A DNA stretch of 64,000 nucleotides, taken from Psychroflexus salis (lineage in GTDB: Bacteria; Bacteroidota; Bacteroidia; Flavobacteriales; Flavobacteriaceae). The notes below the pieces were generated by a model, which was not told where the DNA came from, did no database searches, and worked only from the letters and a program-made list of their open reading frames with translations. Of this stretch, positions 45,352-54,752 are shown one piece after another. Position 1 is the first letter of the stretch. Each line of letters opens with the position of its first letter. Made by a program: the position numbers and the translations under genes. The stretch is taken from assembly GCF_014640175.1 (NCBI RefSeq), contig NZ_BMGL01000001.1:124001-188000 (forward strand). Direction: 5' to 3'.

Positions 45352-47106
45352 ATGAAACATTTTAATTTATTCCTTTTAGTTCTTTGTTCATTTACATGTT
45401 TTTCGCAAAATTTACCTTTCAATTTTGAAGGTGATATCGAAACATCAGACTTTATAAACTTCGATGGAGGAACAGCAACAGTTACATCAAATCCAACAAA
45501 CTCTGGAATTAATACAAGCACAAACGTTGCTCAAATAGTTAGAGACGGTGGCGCAATTTACGGAGGTAGTAAAATAGCATTAGAAAATAACCTAGATTTT
45601 TCAGTACTGACTAAAATTACAATGAAGGTATATACCACTGCGCCAATCGGAACCACCGTAAAGTTAAAATTAGAAGGCAGTGGTCCTGCAGCTGATACTG
45701 ACGCTTTTACTACTGTTACAGGTGAGTGGGAAACCTTAGAATGGGTTTTCCTAGGAATTTCTAACGAATTAAATGAAGTTGTATTTATGTTTGATTTTGG
45801 AAATGTTGGAGACGGCTCAGCTGCTTCCACATTTTACTTTGACGATGTAGAACAAGTTGCAGGCCCAACACCACCAGTTCCGGCTAGCTTACCTATTAAC
45901 TTTGAAACAGATGTAGTAACTACTGATTTTTTGAGTTATGGTGGAGCTAACTTAAATGTAGTACCTAATCCAGAAATGAGTGGCATAAATATAAGTAATA
46001 CTGTGGCACAGGTTATTAAAGACAGTGGTGAGTATTGGGCTGGAAGCAGATTATTTTTAGCAGATAATTTAGATTTTTCATCTTTATGGCAAATTTCTAT
46101 GAAAATTTACACTACCGCCCCTATCGGAACTAGAGTAAAATTAGAGCTTGAAGGAACAGGTGGTAGATATAGCCTAGATTACTTAACAACAACCACTGGT
46201 GAATGGGAAACAGCTACTTGGAATTTTAATGGCCAAACTAATGATTTTGATAAAATCAATTTTCTTTTTGATTTTGGAAATATAGGAGATGGAACGGCTT
46301 CATCTACTTTCTTTTTCGACGATGTAGAACAAATTTCTGGTCCAATAATTCCTGAACCTGTAGCAACTACTTTTCCAATCGATTTTGAAGGCAATAGTGT
46401 AGCAGATACAGATTTTATTAATGAAGATGGAGGCATAGCAAATGTAATTCCAAATCCATATGCAGATGCAAATAATCCAAGTGCTACTGTAGGACAGTTT
46501 ATTAGAAGCGGTGGAGCACCTTGGGCAAAAAGTAAAATTATTCTTACAGATTTTTTTCAAAACATGTCTACTAACGGGTCTTTTTCAATGAAGGTATTTA
46601 CAAATGCGCCCATAGGTACCGTATTGAAATTTAAGATAGAAAGCACAGATGCAGGTTTTGCAGACGAAAGAGACATGCTAACTACCGTCTCTGGCGAATG
46701 GGCAACTTACACTTGGGATTTTACTAATCAAGATGGCCCTATTTATAATGTAATAAGCTTAATGCTTGGTTATACAACACCAAACGATGCTTCAGAAAAC
46801 GCAACATTCCTTTTTGATGATATCATTCAACAAGAATCACTTAGCGATGGTTTTAATCTAATTAGTACAGTTCAAGATGGCTTAATTAGTTATCCAAATC
46901 CAGCTAAAAATAGCATAACTATTCAATCTAAAAATGCTGAAATGAATTCTATTATTATTTTTGATGTAGTTGGAAATCAAGTTGGTGTTTTTCAACCCAA
47001 GACTAAAGAAATGAACATTGACCTATCAACTTTGCCTACTGGTTTATACATTGCTAAAATTTCAACAAACTCAGGTGCAGGTAATATTAAGTTCTTTAAG
47101 AATTAA
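45352..47106 (+). CDS. T9SS-secreted protein with three tandem ~150-residue modules
   Basis: A 584-residue secreted protein. Signal peptide 1-19. Three homologous modules span ~21-169, ~180-328 and ~341-493. Each opens with a (L/F)P(F/I)(N/D)FE motif, has a GGSK/AGSR/AKSK strand and a (M)K(V/I)(Y/F)T(T/N)APIGT strand, and ends in F(Y/F/L)FDD(V/I). Pro-rich spacers separate them. A T9SS type A sorting domain covers ~512-584 (YPNPAKNSITIQ, GLYIAKIST). There is no catalytic domain. Similar modules, as I recall, accompany Flavobacterial glycoside hydrolases, so glycan binding is a reasonable guess. It stands alone. Confidence 0.85.
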   Translation: MKHFNLFLLVLCSFTCFSQNLPFNFEGDIETSDFINFDGGTATVTSNPTNSGINTSTNVAQIVRDGGAIYGGSKIALENNLDFSVLTKITMKVYTTAPIGTTVKLKLEGSGPAADTDAFTTVTGEWETLEWVFLGISNELNEVVFMFDFGNVGDGSAASTFYFDDVEQVAGPTPPVPASLPINFETDVVTTDFLSYGGANLNVVPNPEMSGINISNTVAQVIKDSGEYWAGSRLFLADNLDFSSLWQISMKIYTTAPIGTRVKLELEGTGGRYSLDYLTTTTGEWETATWNFNGQTNDFDKINFLFDFGNIGDGTASSTFFFDDVEQISGPIIPEPVATTFPIDFEGNSVADTDFINEDGGIANVIPNPYADANNPSATVGQFIRSGGAPWAKSKIILTDFFQNMSTNGSFSMKVFTNAPIGTVLKFKIESTDAGFADERDMLTTVSGEWATYTWDFTNQDGPIYNVISLMLGYTTPNDASENATFLFDDIIQQESLSDGFNLISTVQDGLISYPNPAKNSITIQSKNAEMNSIIIFDVVGNQVGVFQPKTKEMNIDLSTLPTGLYIAKISTNSGAGNIKFFKN

Positions 47107-47428
47107 GTAATAGTTTTTAAAGTTAAATTCTAAACTTAATCTTTAAATTATTGTCCTTAATACACATTCAAATTGGTATAAGGCAGAAAACACAGAAGAA
47201 GCTTTTTTTATTGGCTTACTTTTAAAAAACAACTCGTCACTCCGCATTAATTTTTATAAAAATTAATGCGGAGTGACGTTTTTTGGAACCTTCAATTTAA
47301 TTTCAGCTAAATTTTAATACTGAACTTTGTTTTATATGGAGCGCATACACGCGGATTCTTCAAAATAAAAACAACTAATGCGAAGTATCAATATTCGCAA
47401 AACAGATAAACAAGAGAACTATATAACA
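47107..47428. other. Non-coding spacer with a perfect palindrome
   Basis: No gene seen. Holds the 44-base palindrome at 47235-47278. The rest is AT-rich and unremarkable. Confidence 0.5.
47235..47284 (+). terminator. Perfect 44-base palindrome with T-run
   Basis: Bases 47235-47278 read the same on both strands without any mismatch (arms begin CGTCACTCCGCATTAATT). Six T's follow. It can terminate the T9SS gene ending at 47106, though it is 128 bases away. The high GC outer arm also fits a REP-like interspersed element. Confidence 0.7.
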
Positions 47429-47462
47429 AAAAAAACTCCTAAAATATCTTTAGGAGTTTTTT
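47429..47462 (-). terminator. Terminator of tRNA-Cys
   Basis: A stem of ACTCCTAAA / TTTAGGAGT, extended by A/T runs on both sides, directly 3' of the tRNA on the minus strand. Confidence 0.88.
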
Positions 47463-47463
47463 G

Positions 47464-47534
47464 AGGTCTCGAGCGGACTCGAACCGCTGTAGCTGGTTTT
47501 GCAGACCAGTGCCTAGCCACTCGGCCACGAGACC
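47464..47534 (-). tRNA. tRNA-Cys (GCA)
   Basis: The minus strand folds with acceptor GGTCTCG/CGAGACC and discriminator T, as is normal for tRNA-Cys. The anticodon stem CTGGT/ACCAG encloses a loop with GCA. The T-arm contains GGTTCGAGTCC. CCA is not encoded. Confidence 0.95.
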
Positions 47535-47761
47535 AATTTGGTTTGCAAATTTACACATTAAAACCAATATACAAGACTTAATCTTGCATTTTTCAATTTT
47601 GATGAGCTTTCATTTAAGCATCTGTTTGCTATTGAATTCTGATATAGATTCATCAAAATTTTAGATTTTAATTGTAATTCATTTCACCACAACTATACTA
47701 ACTTGCGCAGAATAAAATTACAAGACAAAGATTTAGTTTTTGTTTTCTAAAATTAAAAATT

Positions 47762-48796
47762 ATGAAAGGTGTTTTATTAGTTAACCTAGGATCTCCTAAA
47801 AGTACAGATCCAAAAGATGTAAAAAATTACTTAGGAGAATTTTTAATGGATGAGCGTGTAATCGATTTACCATATATTTTACGAGCTATTTTAGTAAAGG
47901 GTATTATTTTAAATACACGTCCAAAAAAATCGGCAGAAGCTTATTCTAAAATTTGGTGGGAAGAAGGTTCTCCACTAATTGTATTGTCAGAACGGCTTCA
48001 AGAAAAAATAGATCAATTTACCAGCGTGCCAATTTCATTGGCTATGCGCTATGGCGAACCTTCTATTGCTAACGGCTTAAAAGAATTACATAACAAAGGT
48101 GTAAACGAAGTTTTGCTAGCTCCACTTTACCCTCAATATGCCATGGCTACTACCGAAACAATTATTGCTTTAGCTGAAGAAATACGGAGAGAACATTATC
48201 CTGAAATGAAGTTTACCGTTTTACCTCCTTTTTATAATCATCCCGACTATATTACGGTTTTAGCCAGAAGCATTGCTGAAAAACTAGATAATTTGGATTA
48301 CGAACATCTTCTATTTAGTTATCACGGTGTTCCAGAACGACATATTCGCAAAAGCGATATTACCAAAAGTCATTGTAAACTAGATGGTAAATGTTGCCAA
48401 ACACCATCTAAAGCACATCAATTTTGTTACCGACATCAATGTTATGAAGTAACACGATTAGTAGGCGAAAAACTCAATTTAAAAGAAGGAACTTTTTCTA
48501 CTACATTTCAATCCCGTTTGGGTTTCGATCCATGGTTACAACCATACACCGACCGCACAATTGAAAAAATGGCTATAGAAGGCACCAAAAAAATGGCTAT
48601 TGTAACTCCTGCCTTTGTTTCAGATTGTTTAGAAACTTTAGAAGAAATTGCCATGGAAGGCGAAGAAATTTTTGAAGAGAATGGCGGAAAAGAGTTTACA
48701 GTAATTCCATGTTTAAACGATCGAGAAGATTGGGTTAAGACTTTAAGCCGTTGGATTGATGAATGGGCAAAACAAGAAGTAGAAGCCGTAAACTAA
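47762..48796 (+). CDS. hemH: Ferrochelatase
   Basis: This enzyme inserts Fe(II) into protoporphyrin IX, the last step of heme synthesis. 344 residues, with the start LLVNLGSPKS, the catalytic His in FSYHGVPERH, and the C-terminal PAFVSDCLETLEEI block with its conserved Glu. Just after the catalytic His there is a Cys-rich stretch (C-x5-CC-x9-C-x4-C). The MATE exporter gene begins 4 bases after the stop, so the two are co-transcribed. Confidence 0.95.
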   Translation: MKGVLLVNLGSPKSTDPKDVKNYLGEFLMDERVIDLPYILRAILVKGIILNTRPKKSAEAYSKIWWEEGSPLIVLSERLQEKIDQFTSVPISLAMRYGEPSIANGLKELHNKGVNEVLLAPLYPQYAMATTETIIALAEEIRREHYPEMKFTVLPPFYNHPDYITVLARSIAEKLDNLDYEHLLFSYHGVPERHIRKSDITKSHCKLDGKCCQTPSKAHQFCYRHQCYEVTRLVGEKLNLKEGTFSTTFQSRLGFDPWLQPYTDRTIEKMAIEGTKKMAIVTPAFVSDCLETLEEIAMEGEEIFEENGGKEFTVIPCLNDREDWVKTLSRWIDEWAKQEVEAVN

Positions 48797-48800
48797 AAAA

Positions 48801-50168
48801 ATGGCAAGAATAACTTCGGCAGAATTAGGTAAGGAATCCATCGCAAAATTATTAATTAGGCAATCGGTTCCTGCGTCTATCGGCATTTTAGTTATGTCGA
48901 TTAATATTTTAGTCGATACTATTTTTGTAGGCAATTGGATTGGATCTATTGCTATTGCGGCCATTAACGTGGTTTTACCGGTTTCATTTTTTATTGCCGC
49001 TCTGGGCATGGCCATTGGTATTGGTGGCTCTTCAATTATATCGCGAGCTTTAGGTAAAAATCATCAAGAAAAAGCACTGCAAACTTTTGGAAACCAAATT
49101 AGCATTACCTTATTAGTTACTGTTAGCATGGTTGTTATAGGTTTGGTTTTTATCGACCAGCTTATTCCTGCTTTTGGTGGAAAAGGTGAAATTTTTGAAC
49201 CTGCCAAAATATACTACCGCATTGTTTTGTACGGCGTCCCTATCTTAGGATTAGCTATGATGGGCAACTCAGTTATTCGAGCTGAAGGAAAACCCAAATT
49301 TGCAATGGTTGCTATGATTATTCCATCGGTTGGAAATTTATTGATGGATTATATTTTTATCAATATTTTAGACTTAGGAATGTTTGGTGCGGCTTGGGCT
49401 TCAACAGGGTCTTATGTTTTATGTATGGGGTACATATTATGGTTTTTCCTTTCCAAAAATTCAGAATTAAAAGTAAAGTGGGAACATTTTAAACTCAAAT
49501 TAAATATTTTAAAAGAAATTGGAGCGCTTGGCTTCGTTACGCTTTCTCGACAAGCTGTAGTTAGCTTAACTTACTTGCTTTTAAATAATATTCTATTTGA
49601 ATTGGGTGGAGAATCTTCGGTAACTACTTACGCAATAATAGCCCGAATGCTCATGTTTGCGTTATTTCCTGTACTTGGTGTTACCCAAGGCTTCTTGCCA
49701 ATTGCTGGATATAATTATGGTGCCGAACAATATACTCGGGTTCGCGAAAGCATTAACAAAGCCATATGGTATGCAGCGGCAGTCGCTATTGTTGTTTTTA
49801 TTTGCATTATGACATTTTCAACTGAAATCGTTTCTGTGTTTACCCAAGAAGAAGCCGTGTTAGCTTCTACACCTAGCGCCATGCGATGGGTTTTTGCTGC
49901 TGTTCCAATTATTGCACTTCAATTAATTGGTTCAGCATATTTTCAAGCCATCGGAAAAGCCGTACCAGCCTTACTTCTTACCTTAACTCGACAAGGTTTC
50001 TTTTTTATTCCGCTCTTGTTAATCCTTCCTAAGTACTTTGGAGAACTTGGTGTTTGGTTATCTTTTCCATTAGCCGATTTAATTTCGACTATTGTTACAG
50101 GATATTTTCTGAATAAAGAAATAAAAAATACCTTAATTGAAACTGAAACTACAGAGCAGTTAGAATAG
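48801..50168 (+). CDS. MATE family efflux transporter
   Basis: A 455-residue 12-helix exporter of the MOP superfamily. It has the N-terminal RQSVPASIGILVMSINILVDTIFVG region and a repeated half, with IARMLMFALFPVLGVTQGFLPIAGYNYGA. Members exchange Na+ or H+ for cationic drugs or metabolites. It follows hemH by 4 bases; a link to porphyrin export is conceivable but unsupported. Confidence 0.93.
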   Translation: MARITSAELGKESIAKLLIRQSVPASIGILVMSINILVDTIFVGNWIGSIAIAAINVVLPVSFFIAALGMAIGIGGSSIISRALGKNHQEKALQTFGNQISITLLVTVSMVVIGLVFIDQLIPAFGGKGEIFEPAKIYYRIVLYGVPILGLAMMGNSVIRAEGKPKFAMVAMIIPSVGNLLMDYIFINILDLGMFGAAWASTGSYVLCMGYILWFFLSKNSELKVKWEHFKLKLNILKEIGALGFVTLSRQAVVSLTYLLLNNILFELGGESSVTTYAIIARMLMFALFPVLGVTQGFLPIAGYNYGAEQYTRVRESINKAIWYAAAVAIVVFICIMTFSTEIVSVFTQEEAVLASTPSAMRWVFAAVPIIALQLIGSAYFQAIGKAVPALLLTLTRQGFFFIPLLLILPKYFGELGVWLSFPLADLISTIVTGYFLNKEIKNTLIETETTEQLE

Positions 50169-50181
50169 TTTACGATTTTGT

Positions 50182-50189
50182 ACTTTTGC
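50182..50189 (+). promoter_or_regulatory. Promoter -7 element of thiL
   Basis: TACTTTTG fits TAnnTTTG, 20 bases before the ATG at 50210. It also argues against the TTG at 50186 as the gene start, since that codon lies inside the element. Confidence 0.5.
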
Positions 50190-50209
50190 AAAAATTTAAA
50201 CGCAAACTC

Positions 50210-51259
50210 ATGTTTAACAATACCGAAGATAGTAAAACCAAACTTTCAGAATTTGGAGAATTTGGTTTAATCGATCACCTTACTAAACATTTTGTTATTC
50301 AACACAACAGCACCCTTAAATCCATTGGCGATGATGCTGCTGTTTTAGAGCATAAAAATCCAATAGTAGTTACCACAGACTTGTTAGTTGAAGGTATTCA
50401 TTTCGATTTGAGTTATATGCCGTTGAAGCATTTAGGCTACAAAGCAGTAATGGTGAACTTATCTGATGTGTATGCTATGAATGCTGAAGCCACCCAAATT
50501 ACCGTTTCTATTTCTTGCTCTAACCGTTTTACTGTTGAAGCTCTTGAAGAATTGTACGCTGGTATTCAACTAGCTGCACAAAACTATAAAGTAGATGTTA
50601 TAGGTGGAGATACTACTTCGGCTGTAAAAGGAATAAGCATAAGTATTACTGCTATTGGTACAGCTCCAAAGGAAAAAATAACTTACAGAAGTGGAGCAAA
50701 ACCAAACGATTTGGTTCTAGTTTCTGGAGATTTAGGCAGTGCTTTTATGGGATTGAAAGTTTTAGAGCGTGAAAAAGAAGTATTTAAAGTAAACCCTAAC
50801 AATCAACCAGATTTAGAAAAATATACTTATTTAGTAGAACGCCAATTGAAGCCCGAAGCCAGAAAAGATATTCCTGAACTTTTGGAACAATTAGAAGTGT
50901 TACCAACAGCCATGATCGATATTAGCGATGGTTTGTCTTCAGAATTGATTCATATTTGTAAAAACTCAAGCGTTGGTGCCAATTTATTTGAAGATAAATT
51001 ACCAATAGATCCAGCTTTAATTTCGGTTTGTGAAGAATTTGAATTAGATAGTACAACCGTAGTTTTAAATGGTGGTGAAGATTACGAGCTACTTTTCACC
51101 ATTAACCAAAACGATTACGATAAAATTAAAGGCAATCCCAATCTAAGCGTAATTGGACACATTACTGAAGCCAGTGAAGGTATTCATTTAGTTACAAGAG
51201 CTAATACAAAATTGCCTATACAAGCTATGGGCTGGAATAGTATGGATAAAGAAAAATAA
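50210..51259 (+). CDS. thiL: Thiamine-monophosphate kinase
   Basis: This ATP-dependent kinase makes thiamine diphosphate from thiamine monophosphate, the cofactor needed by SucA in this window. About 349 residues from the ATG at 50210 (MFNNTEDSKTKL). Motifs: FGLIDHL, SIGDDAAV, TTDLLVEGIHFD, the GGDTT block and AMIDISDGLSSEL with the substrate-binding Asp. The family core includes GGEDYELLF near the end. It is convergent with the M23 peptidase gene (one base between stops). Confidence 0.93.
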   Translation: MFNNTEDSKTKLSEFGEFGLIDHLTKHFVIQHNSTLKSIGDDAAVLEHKNPIVVTTDLLVEGIHFDLSYMPLKHLGYKAVMVNLSDVYAMNAEATQITVSISCSNRFTVEALEELYAGIQLAAQNYKVDVIGGDTTSAVKGISISITAIGTAPKEKITYRSGAKPNDLVLVSGDLGSAFMGLKVLEREKEVFKVNPNNQPDLEKYTYLVERQLKPEARKDIPELLEQLEVLPTAMIDISDGLSSELIHICKNSSVGANLFEDKLPIDPALISVCEEFELDSTTVVLNGGEDYELLFTINQNDYDKIKGNPNLSVIGHITEASEGIHLVTRANTKLPIQAMGWNSMDKEK

Positions 51260-51260
51260 A

Positions 51261-52535
51261 CTAAGCTTGTTCTGCAATTTCTACATAATCTACTTGGTCT
51301 AGTTTTTCTTTTAAAGGTTGAATAAACTCGAAGTAACTCGGCTTCATGTTTTCTTCCATAGGTTCAGCGTCGGGCAAATCTTGTTTATAAGGATCTACTT
51401 GCTTACCATTTACCCAAAAACGGTAACAAACATGCGGGCCAGTAGCTAATCCTGTGCTTCCTACATAACCTATTATTTCTCCTTGCTTTACGTAATCGCC
51501 TACCTTAACAGCACGTTTAGACATGTGTAAATATTGGGTAGTGTACTTATTGGTGTGTTTTACTTTTACATAATTTCCATTTCCTCTGGTATAGCTTGAT
51601 TTTATAACCGTACCGTCTGCGGTAGACCAAATTGGCGTTCCTGTTGCTGCTGCATAATCTGTACCTTTGTGTGCTTTCCAGCGTTTTTGAACAGGGTGAA
51701 ATCGTCTAGGACTGTAGCGCGATGAAATTCTTGAATACTGCAGTGGTGCTTTTAAAAAGAAACTTCGCAGCGTAACCGCTTCTTCATCAAAATAATCATA
51801 GCGACCTACTTTAGCATCTACTAGAAAATTAAAAGCATAGAATTCGCGACCTTTATGATTTAAAATCGCAGCATCAATCGATTCTACACCAGCAAAAATA
51901 CTGTCGTTTATAAATTTCTCGTTGTAAATAATTTTAAATTGATCTCCTTTTTGAAGCCTAAAGAAATCGACACTCCATTGGTAAATATCGGCAAATCGAC
52001 TTGTAATTTCATAGCTAATTCCAGCTTCATCTATAGCATTAGAAAGTGAACTTGTAATTACACCAGTAGCTATCTTTTGTTTTATAGTAACTGGTTTTTT
52101 TCCTTTTTCTGCATAAATACTATCTCCAAAAAACACTTTGGTATAATCTATTGCATTGTGCTCATAAATAAAACCAAGTGTTTTTGCAAGGGAATCTTTA
52201 CTTTTTAAGAGTGTATACGGCCTTCCTACATTTATGCGTTTAAAATTAAAAATACTATCTGGAATGCTTTCGGTAATTTGATAAACTTTACCAGGCATTA
52301 CTCCATTTTTATCCATAATATTTCCAAAAAAATCACCATTTTTAACGGTGTCTCTTTCAAAATTAAAATCGCTTAAAGTCATTCCATATTCCTGAACGAC
52401 AACTGGTTTAAGCTTAGCTTTTTTACTTTTATTTTTAGTGATTAATTCAGCCTTTTCGGTGGGGGTTTTTTCATCTTCACAAGAAGCGAATAAAATAGCC
52501 ATTAAAAAACTGAATACAAGAAAACTACTTTTCAT
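51261..52535 (-). CDS. M23 family peptidase, lipoprotein
   Basis: A 424-residue envelope protein: lipoprotein signal ending LFASC (Cys19), two N-terminal LysM-like/OapA-type domains (~100-280) and a C-terminal LytM peptidase domain (~290-395). The zinc site begins with HKGTDYA (His, Asp). The second motif, normally HxH, reads GPHVCYRF, so Cys stands at the second His position. I recall this variant from other Bacteroidetes M23 proteins. If it is inactive, the protein may activate other peptidoglycan hydrolases instead. Confidence 0.88.
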   Translation of the reverse strand: MKSSFLVFSFLMAILFASCEDEKTPTEKAELITKNKSKKAKLKPVVVQEYGMTLSDFNFERDTVKNGDFFGNIMDKNGVMPGKVYQITESIPDSIFNFKRINVGRPYTLLKSKDSLAKTLGFIYEHNAIDYTKVFFGDSIYAEKGKKPVTIKQKIATGVITSSLSNAIDEAGISYEITSRFADIYQWSVDFFRLQKGDQFKIIYNEKFINDSIFAGVESIDAAILNHKGREFYAFNFLVDAKVGRYDYFDEEAVTLRSFFLKAPLQYSRISSRYSPRRFHPVQKRWKAHKGTDYAAATGTPIWSTADGTVIKSSYTRGNGNYVKVKHTNKYTTQYLHMSKRAVKVGDYVKQGEIIGYVGSTGLATGPHVCYRFWVNGKQVDPYKQDLPDAEPMEENMKPSYFEFIQPLKEKLDQVDYVEIAEQA

Positions 52536-52607
52536 GTTTTTTATAATTTAAAACATAGCAAAAATACTACATAAATTAAGGACTTAGATTAAAATGCGTT
52601 AATTTCT

Positions 52608-53402
52608 CTATTCATTTTGAAGAAGTGCTGTAAAAGGATAAGCCAGATTCTTGTACGAATCTAAACTTGCAGTAATAGACCCTACAGCCAAATCTGCTTC
52701 AATTTTTAGCGGTATTTTGTTTTGGTCTTTGCTAACCCAAATGGTTACGCTTTCTTCTTCTTTAAAAACTCGTTCTGCTTGAACATAGGGCCTAAAAACA
52801 AGAGTTTTTACTTTTCCGAAGTCTGTTTCTATAACTTCTTCTCTTAAAAATTTTGCTTTAAAACCAAAGTTTTCTTCATCGAAGAATAAGTTTAATAAAA
52901 AGACTTCACCTTCTTTTAAATTATTTTCATCTACAGTGTTTCGAAGGGTGTAGAGAGCGGAAAGCATGTCTTGTGTTTCTTTTTTAATGTAATGGGTAGA
53001 TTTGGTTTTGCGTTTATAGTCATTTACAATTGCTGAATCTAAATGATGCTGAAACTGAATCATTCGATCTTTACGATGACCACCTTCGTTTGTTTTGCGT
53101 ATAAATTTTAATGGAAAACCTGATTTTTGGTCTATATAACTTTCAAAATTATCACGTACTCTAAAAAACCAATCTAACATTCCTGTAGATTTTCCGTAGC
53201 CGTGAATGCGATAAACTGGCACACCATCTAAACTCGTGCTCGAAATACTTAATGTAGCTTCGGATGTTTTAAACCAACCATATTTTACTTTAAATTTAAG
53301 CTCTTCGCCCGATTTGAAAGCCTGTTTATTTTGTGCATTAGACGAAAAACCTATGCTAAATAACAAAAGCAAATTTAAAAAATATAAAAATTGAAATTTC
53401 AT
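52608..53402 (-). CDS. DUF3108 domain protein
   Basis: A 264-residue exported protein: signal peptide (1-23, ending SNAQ), then DUF3108 (GEELKFKVKYGWFKTSEATLSI, and later IWVSKDQNKIPLKIE). The family forms a beta-barrel-like fold of unknown function in the envelope. It is co-directional with the M23 gene, 72 bases apart. Confidence 0.88.
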   Translation of the reverse strand: MKFQFLYFLNLLLLFSIGFSSNAQNKQAFKSGEELKFKVKYGWFKTSEATLSISSTSLDGVPVYRIHGYGKSTGMLDWFFRVRDNFESYIDQKSGFPLKFIRKTNEGGHRKDRMIQFQHHLDSAIVNDYKRKTKSTHYIKKETQDMLSALYTLRNTVDENNLKEGEVFLLNLFFDEENFGFKAKFLREEVIETDFGKVKTLVFRPYVQAERVFKEEESVTIWVSKDQNKIPLKIEADLAVGSITASLDSYKNLAYPFTALLQNE

Positions 53403-53535
53403 ATAGAATAGGTTAATTACTTAACTCTTCAAAGTAAAATGAAAATATTCAAATAGAAAGTAGTTTTAATTAATATTTGATGTTTCTTTTTTAGTTACCT
53501 ACAAAATACATTCCGCAAATTTTCAAAAAGTAAAA

Positions 53536-53573
53536 GCCATGAATGCATTAGTGTTTATCAATGCATTCATGGC
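53536..53573 (-). terminator. Terminator of hppD
   Basis: A perfect 14-bp stem (GCCATGAATGCATT / AATGCATTCATGGC) with a 10-base loop, 22 bases beyond the hppD stop. A T-rich tail follows on the minus strand. Confidence 0.8.
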
Positions 53574-53594
53574 ATTTACTAGAAGTAAAAAAAA

Positions 53595-54752
53595 TTACAG
53601 CGTGCCACGAAGTCCTTGTTCACGCTCTATCGATTCGAACAATGCTTTAAAGTTACCTGCACCGAATCCACGTGCGCCCATACGTTGGATAATTTCGAAA
53701 AACAAAGTTGGACGGTCTTGTACTGGTTTGGTAAAAATTTGTAATAAGTAGCCTTCTTCGTCTGCATCGACCATTATACCTAGGCTTTGTAAGGTTTTTA
53801 AGTCTTCTCGCAATTCGTGGCTAAACTCTTCTAATCTTCCTGGTATAGCATCGTAGTAGGTTTCTGGTGGAGTAGATAAAAATTCAACACCGCGGTATCT
53901 TAAATCGGAAACAGTTTTTACAATATCATCGGTAGCTACAGCAATGTGTTGAACGCCAGATCCTTCATAAAAATCTAAGTATTCTTCAATTTGTGATTTT
54001 TTCTTCCCTTCAGCTGGTTCATTGATTGGGAATTTAATTCTACCATTACCATTACTCATTACTTTACTCATTAAAGCAGAATATTCGGTATGGATTTGTT
54101 TATCGTCAAACGAAAGGAAATTTACAAAGCCCATTACATCTTCGTACCACTTTACCCAAGTGTTCATTTCGTTCCAACCTACATTACCTACCATATGGTC
54201 GATGAATTTCAGTCCAACAGGTTCAGGTTGGTAGGCTGATTTCCATTTTCTAAAACCAGGTAAAAAACTACCGTTGTAATCTTTACGTTCTACAAATAAG
54301 TGAACGGTTTCTCCGTAGGTATAAATTCCAGAACGGACTACTTGGCCATGTTCATCTTTTTCTACTGTAGGTTCCATAAAAGATTTGGCTCCGCGTTTGG
54401 TAGTTTCTTCCCAAGCTTGTTTGGCATCTTCTACCCAAAGTGCGATTACTTTTACCCCATCACCATGTTTAACTATATGTTGATTAATTGGATTTTTAGA
54501 GTTTAATGGTGAAGTTAATACCAGTCGGATTTTGTCTTGTTTTAACACATAGGACACACTGTCTTTACTTCCTGTTTCTAAACCTTTGTAGGCATGCGAC
54601 CGAAAACCAAAGGCTGATTTATAAAAATGAGCTGCTTGTTTGGCGTTGCCCACGTATAATTCTACATAATCGGTTCCTAACAATGGCAAGAAATCCTGCG
54701 CATCTTTAAATATTTTTTCGAGTCCGTAATTTACTGATTCTACTTTTTTCAT
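53595..54752 (-). CDS. hppD: 4-hydroxyphenylpyruvate dioxygenase
   Basis: A Fe(II) enzyme of tyrosine catabolism that makes homogentisate. 385 residues with two vicinal-oxygen-chelate domains. Metal ligands are expected in the C-terminal half: IDHMVGNV (His), GVQHIAVAT (His) and LLQIFTKP...FFEIIQR (Glu). The C-terminal GFGAGNFKALFESIEREQ gate helix is intact. It lies downstream of hmgA on the same strand; the two are successive steps of the pathway. Confidence 0.95.
   Translation of the reverse strand: MKKVESVNYGLEKIFKDAQDFLPLLGTDYVELYVGNAKQAAHFYKSAFGFRSHAYKGLETGSKDSVSYVLKQDKIRLVLTSPLNSKNPINQHIVKHGDGVKVIALWVEDAKQAWEETTKRGAKSFMEPTVEKDEHGQVVRSGIYTYGETVHLFVERKDYNGSFLPGFRKWKSAYQPEPVGLKFIDHMVGNVGWNEMNTWVKWYEDVMGFVNFLSFDDKQIHTEYSALMSKVMSNGNGRIKFPINEPAEGKKKSQIEEYLDFYEGSGVQHIAVATDDIVKTVSDLRYRGVEFLSTPPETYYDAIPGRLEEFSHELREDLKTLQSLGIMVDADEEGYLLQIFTKPVQDRPTLFFEIIQRMGARGFGAGNFKALFESIEREQGLRGTL

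Noticed and set aside
47461-47664. 67-codon plus-strand frame over tRNA-Cys
   Set aside because: It overlaps the tRNA and its terminator antisense and shows no protein features.
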